Origin: Cervus elaphus
Taxonomy: Eukaryota > Chordata > Mammalia > Artiodactyla > Cervidae
Reading direction: 5' to 3'
DNA length: 64,000 nucleotides
Assembly: GCF_910594005.1 (NCBI RefSeq)
Contig: NC_057827.1
Coordinates: forward strand, 2,046,001-2,110,000
Every line of letters begins with the position of its first letter. Within the stretch, counting starts at the first letter, position 1. This document shows positions 9,530 to 21,464 of the stretch, piece after piece. Position numbers and translations under genes: made by a program. The notes under the pieces were generated by a model, which ran no database searches, was not told where the DNA came from, and worked only from the letters and a program-made list of their open reading frames with translations.

Positions 9530-12500
9530 GTGTTCTTGGGGTTTCTCTGGATTGCCATAAGGAAATAAAGGCTCCTTTCATGTGTGATGTGCAACACGGA
9601 ATTGCTCTGCACGCAGTGCAGGGGAATCGGGCCTCATCTCGCGGCGAGGGGGAAGTCTCATGGTTTTTCTCGAGTTGCGGCGGGAACCTGGGGTATATTC
9701 TCGAGTTACGACGGGGATGGCCCTTCCACCCACGTGTTTGTTCAGCGACGTCAGGACTCCTGCCTAGTTGCGAGGGACAACTCGGGATTCTCCTCGAGGC
9801 TTTGCAGGGCAATTGGGACGCCTCTCCAGCTGAGGTGGGTGACCAAGGTTCCCTTTCCACGTGCCACAGGTATCCTGGGACTCCTTTCAAGTTTCACGAG
9901 GACTCAGGCATCGTCTCCTTTGGAGGCACTGATCTCCGCGTACCTCTGGAGTTTTCAAAGGATGTGAGGCCTCCGGTCGCGATGAGGTGGGGAACTAGGT
10001 CTTTCTCTGTGGTTTACACAGGGGATTCAAACATCCCTTCATCTTGGGAGATGCAAGACCAGCCTGCATTCAAGTCACTGCAGAGATATCCGGCCTTATT
10101 TCGAGTCAGGGCATCGCGGTGTCCATTCCACTTGAGGCCGCAAACTCAGGGTCCCTCTCACATACCTAGAGCTGAGAGAAGCCTCCTCTTGAGGTGCTTG
10201 TGGTAAGGTGGTATTCCTCTGGCGTCGAAGCCAGGGACTAACCTCTCATCTCGAGTTGATTTTTGGTCCACGGAGCTCTTTCGTGTTGCTACAGTGACCT
10301 CAGGATCCCTCTAGCCTTGAAACAGTGTTCTTGGGGTTTCTCTGGGGTGCCATCAAGGAAATCATGGCTCCTTTCATGTGTGATGTGCAACACGGAAATG
10401 CTCTGCACGCAGTGCAGGCGAATCGGGCCTCATCTCGCGGCGAGGGGGACGTCTCATGGTTTTTCGCGAGTTGCGGCGGGAACCTGGGGTATATTCTCGA
10501 GTTACGACGGGGATGGCACTTCCACCCACGTGTTTGTTCAGCGACATCAGGACTCCTGCCTAGTTGCGAGGGACAACTCGGGATTCTCCTCGAGGCTTGG
10601 CAGGACAATTGGGACACCTCTTCAGCTGAGGTGGGAGACCAAGTGTCCCTTTCCACGTGCCAAAGGAATCCTGGGACTCCTATCAAGTTTCACGAGGAGT
10701 CAGGCATCGTCTCCTTTGGAGGCACTGATCTCCGTGTACCTCTGGAGTTTTCAAAGGATGTGAGGCCTCCGGTCGCGATGAGGTGGGGAACTAGGTCTTT
10801 CTCTCTGGTCTCCACAGGGGATTCAGACATCCTTTCATCTTGGGAGATGCAAGACGAGCCTGCATTCAAGTCACTGCAGGGATATCCGGCCTTATTTCGC
10901 GTCAGGGCCTCGCAGTGTCCGTTCCACTTGAGGCCACAAAATCAGGGTCCCTCTCACATACATAGAGCCGAGAGAAGCCTCCTCTTGAGGTGCTTGTGGT
11001 AAGGTGGTATTCCTCTGGAGTCGAAGCCAGGGAGTAACCTCTCATCTCGAGTTGATTTTTGGTCCACGGAGCCCTTTTGTGTTGCTACAGTGACCTCAGG
11101 TTCCCTCTAGCCTTGAAACAGTGTTCTTGGGGTTTCTCTGGAGTGCCATCAAGGAAATCAAGGCTAATTTCATGTGTGATGTGCAACACGGAATTGCTCT
11201 GCACGCAGTGCAGGGGAATCGGGCCTGATCTCGCGGCGAGGGGGAAGTCTCATGGTTTTTCTCGAGTTGCGGCGGGAACCTGGGGTATATTCTCTAGTTA
11301 CGACGGGGATGGCCCTTCCACACACGTGTTTGTTCAGCGACGTCAGGACTCCTGCCTAGTTGCGAGGGACAACTCGGGATTCTCCTCGAGGCTTGGCAGG
11401 GCAATTGGGACGCCTCTCCAGCTGAGGCGGGAGACCAAGTGTCGCTTTCCTCGTGCCACAGGAATCCTGCGACTCCTATCAAGTTTCAGAGGAGTCAGGC
11501 CTCGTCTCCTTTGGAGGCACTGATCTCCGCGAACCTCTGGAGTTTTCAAAGGATGTGAGGCCTCCGGTCGCGATGAGGTGGGGAACTAGGTTTTATTCTG
11601 TGGTCTCCACAGGGGATTCAGACATCTTTTCGTCTTGGGAGATGCAAGACGAGCCTGCATTCAAGTCACTGCAGGGACATCCGGCCTTATTTCGAGTCAG
11701 GGCATTGCCGTGTGCATTTCACTTGAGGCCGCAAACTCAGGGTCCCTCTCACATACCTAGAGCTGAGAGAAGCCTCCTCTTAAGGTGCTTGTGGTAAGGT
11801 GGTATTCCTCTGGAGTCGAAGCCAGGGACTAACCTCTCATCTCGAGTTGATTTTTGGTCCACGGAGCTCTTTTGTGTAGCTACAGTGACCTCAGGATCAC
11901 TCTAGCCTTGAAAGAGTGTTCTTGGGGTTTCTCTGGAGTGCCATCAAGGAAATCAAGGCTCCTTTCATGTGTGATGTGCAACACGGAATTGCTCTGCACG
12001 CAGTGCAGGGGAATCGGGCCTGATCTCGCGGCGAGGGGGAAGTCTCATGGTTTTTCTCAAGTTGCGGCGGGAACCTGGGGTATATTCTCGAGTTACGACA
12101 AGAATGGCCCTTCCACACACGTGTTTGTTCAGCGACGTCAGGACTCCTGCCTAGTTGTGAGGGACAACTCGGGATTCTCCTCGAGGCTTGCCAGGGCAAT
12201 TGGGACGGCTCTCCAGCTGAGGCGGGAGACCAAGGGTCCCTTTCCACGTGCCACAGGAATCCTGGGACTCCTATCAAGTTTCACGAGGAGTCAGGCATCG
12301 TCTCCTTTGGAGGCACTGATCTCCGCGTACCTCTGGAGTTTTCAAAGGATGTGAGGCCTCCGGTCGCGATGAGGTGGGGAACTAGGTCTTTCTCTGTGAT
12401 CTCCACAGGGGTTTCAGACATCCTTTCGTCTTGGGAGATGCAAGACGAGCCTGCATTCAAGTCACTGCAGGGATATCCGGCCTTATATCGAGTCAGGGCA

Positions 12501-14303
12501 TCGCGGTGTCCATTCTACTTGAGGCTGCAAAATCAGGGTCCCTCTCACATACCTAGAGCTGGGAGAAGCCTGCTCCTGTGGTGCTTTTGGTAAGGTGGTA
12601 TTCCTCTGGAGTCGAAGCCAGGGACTAACCTCTCATCTCGAGTTGATTTTTGGGCTACGGAGATCTTTCTTGTTGCTGCAGTGACCTCAGGATCCCTCGA
12701 GCCTTGAAACAGTGTTCTTGGGGTTTCTCTGGTGTGCCATCAAGGAAATCAAGGCTCCTTTCATGTGTGATGTGCAACACGGAATTGCTCTGCACGCAGT
12801 GCAGGGGAATCAGGCCTCATTTTGCAGCGAGGGGGAAGTCTCATGGTTTTTCTCAAGTTGCGGCGGGAACCTGGGGTATATTCTCTAGTTACGACGGGGA
12901 TGGCCCTTCCACACACGTGTTTGTTCAGCGACGTCAGGACTCCTGCCTAGTTGCGAGGGACAACTCGGGATTCTCCTCGAGGCTTGGCAGGGCAATTGGG
13001 ACGCCTCTCCAGCTGAGGCGGGAGACCAAGGGTCCCTTTCCACGTGCCACAGGAATCCTGGGACTCCTATCAAGTTTCACGAGGAGTCAGGCATCGTCTG
13101 CTTTGGAGGCACTGATCTCCGTGTACCTCTGGAGTTTTCAAAGGATGTGAGGCCTCCGGTCGCGATGAGGTGGGGAAATAGGTTTTATTCTGTGTTCTCC
13201 ACAGGGGATTCAGACATCTTTTCGTCTTGGGAGATGCAAGACGAGCCTGCATTCAAGTCGCTGCAGGGACATCCGGCCTTATTTCGAGTCAGGGCATCGC
13301 CGTGTGCATTTCACTTGAGGCCGCAAACTCAGGGTCCCTCTCACATACCTAGAGCTGAGAGAAGCCTCCTCTTGAGGTGCTTGTGGTAAGGTGGTATTCC
13401 TCTGGAGTCGAAGCCAGGGACTAACCTCTCATCTCGAGTTGATTTTTGGTCCACGGAGCTCTTTTGTGTAGCTACAGTGACCTCAGGATCACTCTAGCCT
13501 TGAAAGAGTGTTCTTGGGGTTTCTCTGGAGTGCCATCAAGGAAATCAAGGCTCCTTTCATATGTGATGTGCAACACGGAATTGCTCTGCACGCAGTGCAG
13601 GGGAATCGGGCCTGATCTCGCGGCGAGGGGGAAGTCTCATGGTTTTTCTCAAGTTGCGGCGGGAACCTGGGGTATATTCTCGAGTTACGACAAGAATGGC
13701 CCTTCCACACACGTGTTTGTTCAGCGACGTCAGGACTCCTGCCTAGTTGTGAGGGACAACTCGGGATTCTCCTCGAGGCTTGCCAGGGCAATTGGGACGG
13801 CTCTCCTGCTGAGGCGGGAGACCAAGGGTCCCTTTCCACGTGCCACAGGAATCCTGGGACTCCTATCAAGTTTCACGAGGAGTCAGGCATCGTCTCCTTT
13901 GGAGGCACTGATCTCCGCGTACCTCTGGAGTTTTCAAAGGATGTGAGGCCTCCGGTCGCGATGAGGTGGGGAACTAGGTATTTCTCTGTGATCTCCACAG
14001 GGGTTTCAGACATCCTTTCGTCTTGGGAGATGCAAGACGAGCCTGCATTCAAGTCACTGCAGGGATATCCGGCCTTATATCGAGTCAGGGCATCGAGGTG
14101 TCCATTCTAATTGAGGCTGCAAAATCAGGGTCCCTCTCACATACCTAGAGCTGGGAGAAGCCTGCTCCTGTGGTGCTTGTGGTAAGGTGGTATTCCTCTG
14201 GAGTCGAAGCCAGGGACTAACCTCTCATCTCGAGTTGATTTTTTGTCCACGGAGATCTTTCTTGTTGCTGCAGTGACCTCAGGATCCCTCTAGCCTTGAA
14301 ACA
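9530..14303. repeat. Units U13-U18
   Basis: Unit starts: 9530, 10325, 11121, 11916, 12712, 13508. U13 lacks one base in GCCATAAGGAAATAAAGG, giving a 795-bp step. It shares GGCTTTGCAGGG, CACAGGTATCCTGG, CTCCTTTCAAG, GGTTTACACAGG, AAGACCAGCC and CAGAGATATCC with U21 (offset 6,365 bp, eight units). U18 carries AGGTATTTCTCTGTGATC and TCTAATTGAGG, two markers that reappear only in U47, 23,065 bp downstream. Nothing other than satellite is present. Confidence 0.85.
10935..12784. repeat. U14 end to U17 start, copy 2 of the 1.85 kb near-identical pair
   Basis: Partner of 6161-8010. It ends at 12785-12790, where U17 reads TTGCTCTGC and turns into the CATTTTGCAGCG type, while U11 reads TTACTCTGC and keeps the common CATCTCGCGGCG type. 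Units U17b-U18 (about 13170-14303) are a further, more diverged copy of U15b-U16 at a two-unit offset, sharing TTTTATTCTGTG, GACATCTTTTCG, CCGTGTGCATTTCAC and GACAAGAATGG. Confidence 0.87.
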
Positions 14304-17300
14304 GTGTTCTTGGGGTTTCTCTGGAGTGCCATCAAGGAAATCAAGGCTCCTTTCATGTGTGATGTGCAACACGGAATTGCTCTGCACGCAGTGCAGGGGA
14401 ATCAGGCCTCATTTTGCAGCGAGGGGCAAGTCTCATGGTTTTTCTCGAGTTACGACGGGAACCTGGGGTATATTCTCGAGTTACGATGGGGATGGCCCTT
14501 CCACCCACGTGTTAGTTCAGCGACGTCAGGACTCCTGCCTAGTTGCGAGGGACAACTCGGGATTCTCCTCAAGGCTTGCCAGGGCAATTGGGACGGCTCT
14601 CCAGCTGAGGCGGGAGACCAAGGGTCCCTTTCCACGTGCCACAGGAATCCTGGGACTCCTATCAAGTTTCACGAGGAATCAGGCATCGTCTCCTTTGGAG
14701 GCACTGATCTCCGCGTACCTCTGGAGTTTTCAAAGGATGTGAGGCCTCCGGTCGCGATGAGGTGGGGAACTAGGTCTTTCTCTGTGGTCTCCACAGGGGA
14801 TTCAGACATCCTTTCATCTTGGGAGATGCAAGACGAGCCTGCATTCAAGTCACTGCAGTGATATCCGGCGGTATTTCGAGTCAGGGCATCGCGGTGTTCA
14901 TTCCACTTGAGGCCGCAAACTCAGGGTCCCTCTCACATACCTAAAGCTGCGAGAAGCCTCCTCTTGAGGTGCTTGTGGTAAGGTGGTATTCCTCTGGAGT
15001 CGAAGCCAGGGACTAACCTCTCATCTCGAGTTGATTTTTGGTCCACGGAGCTCTTTCCTGTTGCTACAGTGACCTCAGGATCCCTCTAGCCTTCAAACAG
15101 TGTTCTTGGGGTTTCTCTGGAATGCCATTAAGGAAATCAAGGCTCCTTTCATGTGTGATGTGCAACACGGAATTGCTCTGCACGCAGTGCAGGGGAATCG
15201 GGCCTCATCTCGCGGCGAGGGGGAAGTCTCATGGTTTTTCTCGAGTTGCGGCGGGAACCTGGGGTATATTCTCGAGTTACGACGGGGATGGCCCTTCCAC
15301 CCACGTGTTTGTGCAGCGACGTCAGGACTCCTGCCTAGTTGCGAGGGACAACTCGGGATTCTCCTCGAGGCTTGGCAGGGCAATTGGGACGCCTCTCCAG
15401 CTGAGGCGGGAGACCAAGTGTCGCTTTCCACGTGCCACAGGAATCCTGCGACTCCTATCAAGTTTCAGAGGAGTCAGGCCTCGTCTCCTTTGGAGGCACT
15501 GATCTCCGCGAACCTCTGGAGTTTTCAAAGAATGTGAGGCTTCCGGTTGCGATGACGTGGGGAACTAGGTCTTTCTCTGTGGTCTCCACAGATGATTCAG
15601 ACATCCTTTCTTCTTGGGAGATGCAAAACGAGCCTGCATTCAAGTCACTGCAGGGATATCCGGCCTTATTTCGAGTCAGGGCATAGCGGTGTCCATTCCA
15701 CTTGAGGCGGCAAACTCAGGGTCCCTCTCACATACATAGAGCTGAGAGAAGCCTCCACTTGAGTTGCTTGTGGTAAGGTGGTATTCCTCTGGAGTCGAAG
15801 CCAGGGACTAACCCCTCATCTCGAGTTGATTTTTGGTCCACGGAGCTCTTTCCTGTTGCTACAGTGACCTCAGGATCCCTCTAGCCTTCAAACAGTGTTC
15901 TTGGGGTTTCTCTGGATTGCCATTAAGGAAATAAAGGCTCCTTTCATGTGTGATGTGCAACACGGAATTGCTCAGCACGCAGTGCAGGGGAATCGGGCCT
16001 CATCTCGCGGCGAGGGGGAAGTCTCATGGTTTTTCTCGAGTTGCGGCGGGAACCTGGGGTATATTCTCGAGTTACGACGGGGATGGCCCTTCCACCCACG
16101 TGTTTGTTCAGCGACGTCAGGACTCCTGCCTAGTTGCGAGGGACAACTCGGGATTCTCCTCGAGGCTTTGCAGGGCAATTGGGACACCTCTCCAGATGAG
16201 GTGGGAGACCAAGGGTCCCTTTCCATGTGCCACAGGTATCCTGGGACTCCTTTCAAGTTTCACGAGGAGTCAGGCCTCGTCTCCTTTGGAGGCACTGATC
16301 TCCGCGTACCTCTGGAGTTTTCAAAGGATGTGAGGCCTCCGGTCGCCATGAGGTGGGGAACTAGGTCTTTCTCTGTGGTTTACACAGGGGATTCAGACAT
16401 CCCTTCATCTTGGGAGATGCAAGACCAGCCTGCATTCAAGTCACTGCAGAGATATCCGGCCTTATTTTGAGTCAGGGCATCGCGGTGTCCATTCCACTTG
16501 AGGCCACAAAATCAGGGTCCCTCTCACATACATAGAGCCGAGAGAAGCATCCTCTTGATGTGCTTGTGGTAAGGTGGTATTCCTCTGGAGTCGAAGCCAG
16601 GGACTAACCTCTCATCTCGAGTTGATTTTTGGTCCACGGAGCCCTTTTGTGTTGCTACAGTGACCTCAGGTTCCCTCTAGCCTTGAAACAGTGTTCTTGG
16701 GGTTTCTCTGGAGTGCCATCAAGGAAATCAAGGCTGCTTTCATGTGTGATGTGCAACACGGAATTGCTCTGCACGCAGTGCAGGGGAATCGGGCCTGATC
16801 TCGCGGCGAGGGGGAAGTCTCATGGTTTTTCTCGAGTTGCGGCGGGAACCTGGGGTATATTCTCGAGTTACGACGGGGATGGCCCTTCCACCCACGTGTT
16901 TGTGCAGCGACGTCAGGACTCCTGCCTAGTTGCGAGGGACAACTCGGGATTCTCCTCGAGGCTTGGCAGGGCAATTGGGACGCCTCTCCAGCTGAGGCGG
17001 GAGACCAAGTGTCGCTTTCCACGTGCCACATGAATCCTGCGACTCCTATCAAGTTTCAGAGGAGTCAGGCCTCGTCTCCTTTGGAGGCACTGATCTCCGC
17101 GAACCTCTGAAATTTTCAAAGAATGTGAGGCTTCCGGTTGCGATGAGGTGGGGAACTAGGTCTTTCTCTGTGGTCTCCACAGGTGATTCAGACATCCTTT
17201 CGTCTTGGGAGATGCAAGACGAGCCTGCATTCAAATCACTGCAGGGATATCCGGCCTTATTTCGAGTCAGGGCATAGCGGTGTCCATTCCACTTGAAGCG

Positions 17301-20300
17301 GCAAACTCAGGGTCCCTCTCACATACATAGAGCTGAGAGAAGCCTCCACTTGAGTTGCTTGTGGAAAGGTGGTATTCCTCTGGAGTCGAAGCCAGGGACC
17401 TACCCCTCATCTCGAGTGGATTTTTGGTACACGGAGCTCTTTTGTGTTGCTACAGTGACCTCAGGATCCCTCTAGCCTTGATACAGTGTTCTTGGGGTTT
17501 CTCTGGAGTGCCATCAAGGAAATCAAGGCTCCTTTCATGTGTGATGTGAAACACGAAATTGCTCTGCACGCAGTGCAGGGGAATCGGGCCTCAGCTCGCG
17601 GCGAGGGGGAAGTCTCATGGTTTTTCTCGAGTTGCGGCGGGAACCTGGGGTATATTCTCGAGTTACGAAGGGGATGGCCCTTCCACACACATGTTTGTTC
17701 AGCGACGTCAGGACTCCTGCCTAGTTGCGAGGGACAACTCGGGATTCTCCTCGAGGCTTGGCAGGGCAATTGGGACGCCTCTCCAGCTGAGGCGGGAGAC
17801 CAAGGGTCCCTTTCCATTTGCCACAGAAATCCTGGGACTCCTATCAAGTTTCACGAGGAGTCAGACATCGTCTCCTTTGGAGGCACTGATCTCCGCGTCC
17901 CTCTGGAGTTTTCAAAGGATGTGAGGCCTCCGGACGCGATGAGGTGGGGAACTAGGTCTTTCTCTGTCGTCTCCACAGGGGATTCAGACATCCTTTCGTC
18001 TTGGGAGATGCAAGACGAGCCTGCATTCAAGTCACTGCAGGGATATCCGGCCTTATTTTGAGTCAGGGCATCACGGTGTCCATTCCACTTGAGGCCGCAA
18101 ATTCAGGGTCTCTCTCACATACCTAGAGCTGAGAGAAGCCTCCTCTTGAGGTGCTTGTGGTGAGGTGCTATTCCTCTGGAGTCGAAACCAGGGACTCACT
18201 TCTCATCTCGAGTTGATTTTTGGTCCACGGAGCTCTTTCGTGTTGCTACAGTGACCTGAGGATGCCTCTAGGCTTGAAACAGTGTTCTTGGGATTTCTCT
18301 GGAGTGCCATCAAGGAAATCAAGGCTCCTTTCTTGTGTGATGTGCAACACGGAATTGCTCTGCATGCTGTGTAGGGGAATCGAGCCTCATCTCTCGGCGA
18401 GGGGGAAGTCTCATGGTTTTTCTCGAGTTGCGGCGGGAACCTGGGGTATATTCTCGAGTTACAACGGGGAAGGCCCTTCCACACACGTGTTTGTTCAGCC
18501 CCGTCAGGACTCCTGCCTAGTTGCGAGGGACAACTCGGGATTCTCCTCGAGGCTTGGCAGGGCAATTGGGACGCCTCTCCAGCTGAGGCAGGAGACCAAG
18601 GGTCCCTTTCCACGTGCCACAGGAATCCTGGGACTCCTGTCAAGTTTCACGAGGAGTCAGGCATCGTCTCCTTTGCAGGCACTGATCTCCGCGTACCTCT
18701 GGAGTTTTCAAAGGATTTGAAGCCTCCGGTCGCGATGACGTGGGCAACAAGGTCTTTCTCTGTGGTCTCCACAGGGGATTCAGACATCCTTTCGCTTTGG
18801 GAGAGGCAGGACAAGCCTGCATTCAAGAAACTGTAGGGATATACGGCCTTATTTCGAGTCAGGGCATCCCGGTGTCCATTCCACTTGAGGCCGCAAACTC
18901 AGGGTCCCTCTCACATACCTAGAGCTGAGAGAAGCCTCCTCTTGAGGTGCTTGTGGTAAGGTGGTATTCCTCTGGAGTCAAAGCCAGGGACTAACCTCTC
19001 ATCTCGAGTTGATTTTTGGTCCACGGAGCTCTTTAGTGTTGCTACAGTGACCTCAGGATCCCTCTAGCCTTGAAACAGTGTTCTTGGGGTTTCTCTGGAG
19101 TGTCATCAAGGAAATCAAGGCTCCTTTCATGTGTGATGTGCAACACGGAATTGCTCTGCACGCAGTGCAGGGGAATCGGGCCTCATTTCGCGGCGAGGGG
19201 AAATTATCATGGTTTTTCTCGAGTTGGGGCGGGAACCTGGGGTATATTCTCGAGTTACGACGGGGATGGCCCTTCCACACACGTGTTTGTTCAGCGACGT
19301 CAGGACTCCTGCCTAGTTGCGAGGGACAACTCGGGATTCTCCTCGAGGCTTGGCAGCGCAATTGGGACGCCTCTCCAGCTGAGGCGGGAGACCAAGGGTC
19401 CCTTTCCACGTGCCACAGGAATCCTGGGACTCCTATCAAGTTTCACGAGGAGTCAGGCATCGTCTCCTTTGGACGCACTGATCTCCGCGTACCTCTGGAG
19501 TTTTCAAAGGATGTGAGGCCTCCGGTCGCGATGAGGTGGGGATCTAGGTCTTTCTCTGTGGTCTCCACAGGGGATTTAGACATCCTTTCGTCTTGGGAGA
19601 TGCAAGACGAGCCTGCATTCAAGTCACTGCAGGGATATCCGGCCTTATTTCGCGTCAGGGCATCGCGGTGTTCAGTCCACTTGAGGCCGCAAACTCAGGG
19701 TCCCTCTCACATACCTAAAGCTGCGAGAAGCCTCCTCTTGAGGTGCTTGTTGTAAGGTGGTATTCTTCTGGAGTCGAAGTTAGGGACTAACCTCTCATCT
19801 CGAGTTGATTTTTGGTCCACGGAGCTCTTTCGTGTTGCTACAGTGACCTCAGGATCCCTCTAGCCTTGAAACAGTGTTCTTGGGGTTTCTCTGGATTGCC
19901 ATTAATGAAATAAAGGCTGCTTTCATGTGTAATGTGCAACACGGAATTGCTCTGCACGCAGTGCAGGGGAATCGGGCCTGATCTCGCGGCGAGGGGGAAG
20001 TCTCATGGTTTTTCTCGAGTTGCGGCGGGAACCTGGGGTATATTCTCGAGTTACGACGGGGATGGCCCTTCCACACACGTGTTTGTGCAGCGACGGCAGG
20101 ACTCCTGCCCAGTTGTGAGGGACAACTCGGGATTCTCCTCTAGGCTTGGCAGGGCAATTGGGACGCCTCTCCAGCTGAGGCGGGAGACCAAGTGTCGCTT
20201 TCCACGTGCCACATGAATCCTGCGACTCCTATCAAGTTTCAGAGGAGTCAGGCCTCGTCTCCTTTGGAGGCACTGATCTCCGCGAACCTCTGGAGTTTTC

Positions 20301-21464
20301 AAAGAATGTGAGGCTTCCGGTTGCGATGAGGTGGGGAACTAGGTCTTTCTCTGTGGTCTCCACAGGTGATTCAGACATCCTTTCGTCTTGGGAGATGCAA
20401 GACGAGCCTGCATTCAAATCACTGCAGGGATATCCGGCCTTATTTCGAGTCAGGGCATAGCGGTGTCCATTCCACTTGAGGCTGCAAACTCAGGGTCCCT
20501 CTCACATACATAGAGCTGAGAGAAGCCTCCACTTGAGTTGCTTGTGGTAAGGTGGTATTCCTCTGGAGTCGAAGCCAGGGACTAAACCCTCATCTCGAGT
20601 TGATTTTTGGTACACGGAGCTCTTTTGTGTTGCTACAGTGACCTCAGGATCCCTCTAGCCTTGAAACAGTGTTCTTGGGGTTTCTCTGGAGTGCCATCAA
20701 GGAAATCAAGGCTCCTTTCATGTGTGATGTGAAACACGAAATTGCTCTGCATGCAGTGCAGGGGAATCGGGCCTCAGCTCGCGGCGAGGGGGAAGTCTCA
20801 TGGTTTTTCTCGAGTTGCGGCGGGAACCTGGGGTATATTCTCGAGTTACGACGGGGATGGCCCTTCCACACACATGTTTGTTCAGCGACGTCAGGACTCC
20901 TGCCTAGTTGCGAGGGAAAACTCGGGATTCTCCTCGAGGCTTGGCAGGGCAATTGGGACACCTCTCCAGCTGAGGCGAGAGACCAAGGGTCCCTTTCCAC
21001 GTGCCACAGGAATCCTGGGACTCCTATCAAGTTTGACGAGGAGTCAGGCATTGGCTCCTTTGGAGGCACTGATCTCCGCGTACCTCTGGAGTTTTCAAAG
21101 GATGTGAGGACTCCGGTCGCGATGAGGTGGGGAACTAGGTCTTTCTCTGTGATCTCCACAGGGGATTCAGACATCCTTTCGTCTTGGGAGATGCAAGACG
21201 AGCCTGCATTCAAGTCACTGCAGGGGTATCCGGCCTTATTTCGAGTCAGGGCATAACGGTGTCCATTCCACTTGAGGCTTCAAACTCAGGGTCCCTCTCA
21301 CATACCTAGAGCTGAGAGAAGCCTCCTCTTGAGGTGCTTGTGGTAAGGTGGTATTCCTCTGGAGTCGAAGCCAGGGACTATCCTCTCATCTCGAGTTGAT
21401 TTTTGGTCCACGGAGCTCTTTCGTGTTGCTACAGTGACCTCAGGATCCCTCTAGCCTTGAAACA
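14304..21464. repeat. Units U19-U27, mixed subfamily region
   Basis: Unit starts: 14304, 15100, 15895, 16691, 17486, 18282, 19078, 19874, 20669. U20, U22 and U26 share a second half marked by TTTCAGAGGAGTC (one base lost), AAGAATGTGAGGCTTCC, GGGCATAGCGG and CACTTGAGTTGCTTG. U23 and U27 share GATGTGAAACACGAAATTGC and CCTCAGCTCGCGG, also seen in U75. U24 has TGCATGCTGTGTAGGGG, CAGCCCCGTCAGG, GATGACGTGGGCAAC and CAAGAAACTG, repeated in U77. U25 has GGGGAAATTATCATGG and GAGTTGGGGCGGG, repeated in U78. No gene, RNA gene or transposon is visible. Confidence 0.85.
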
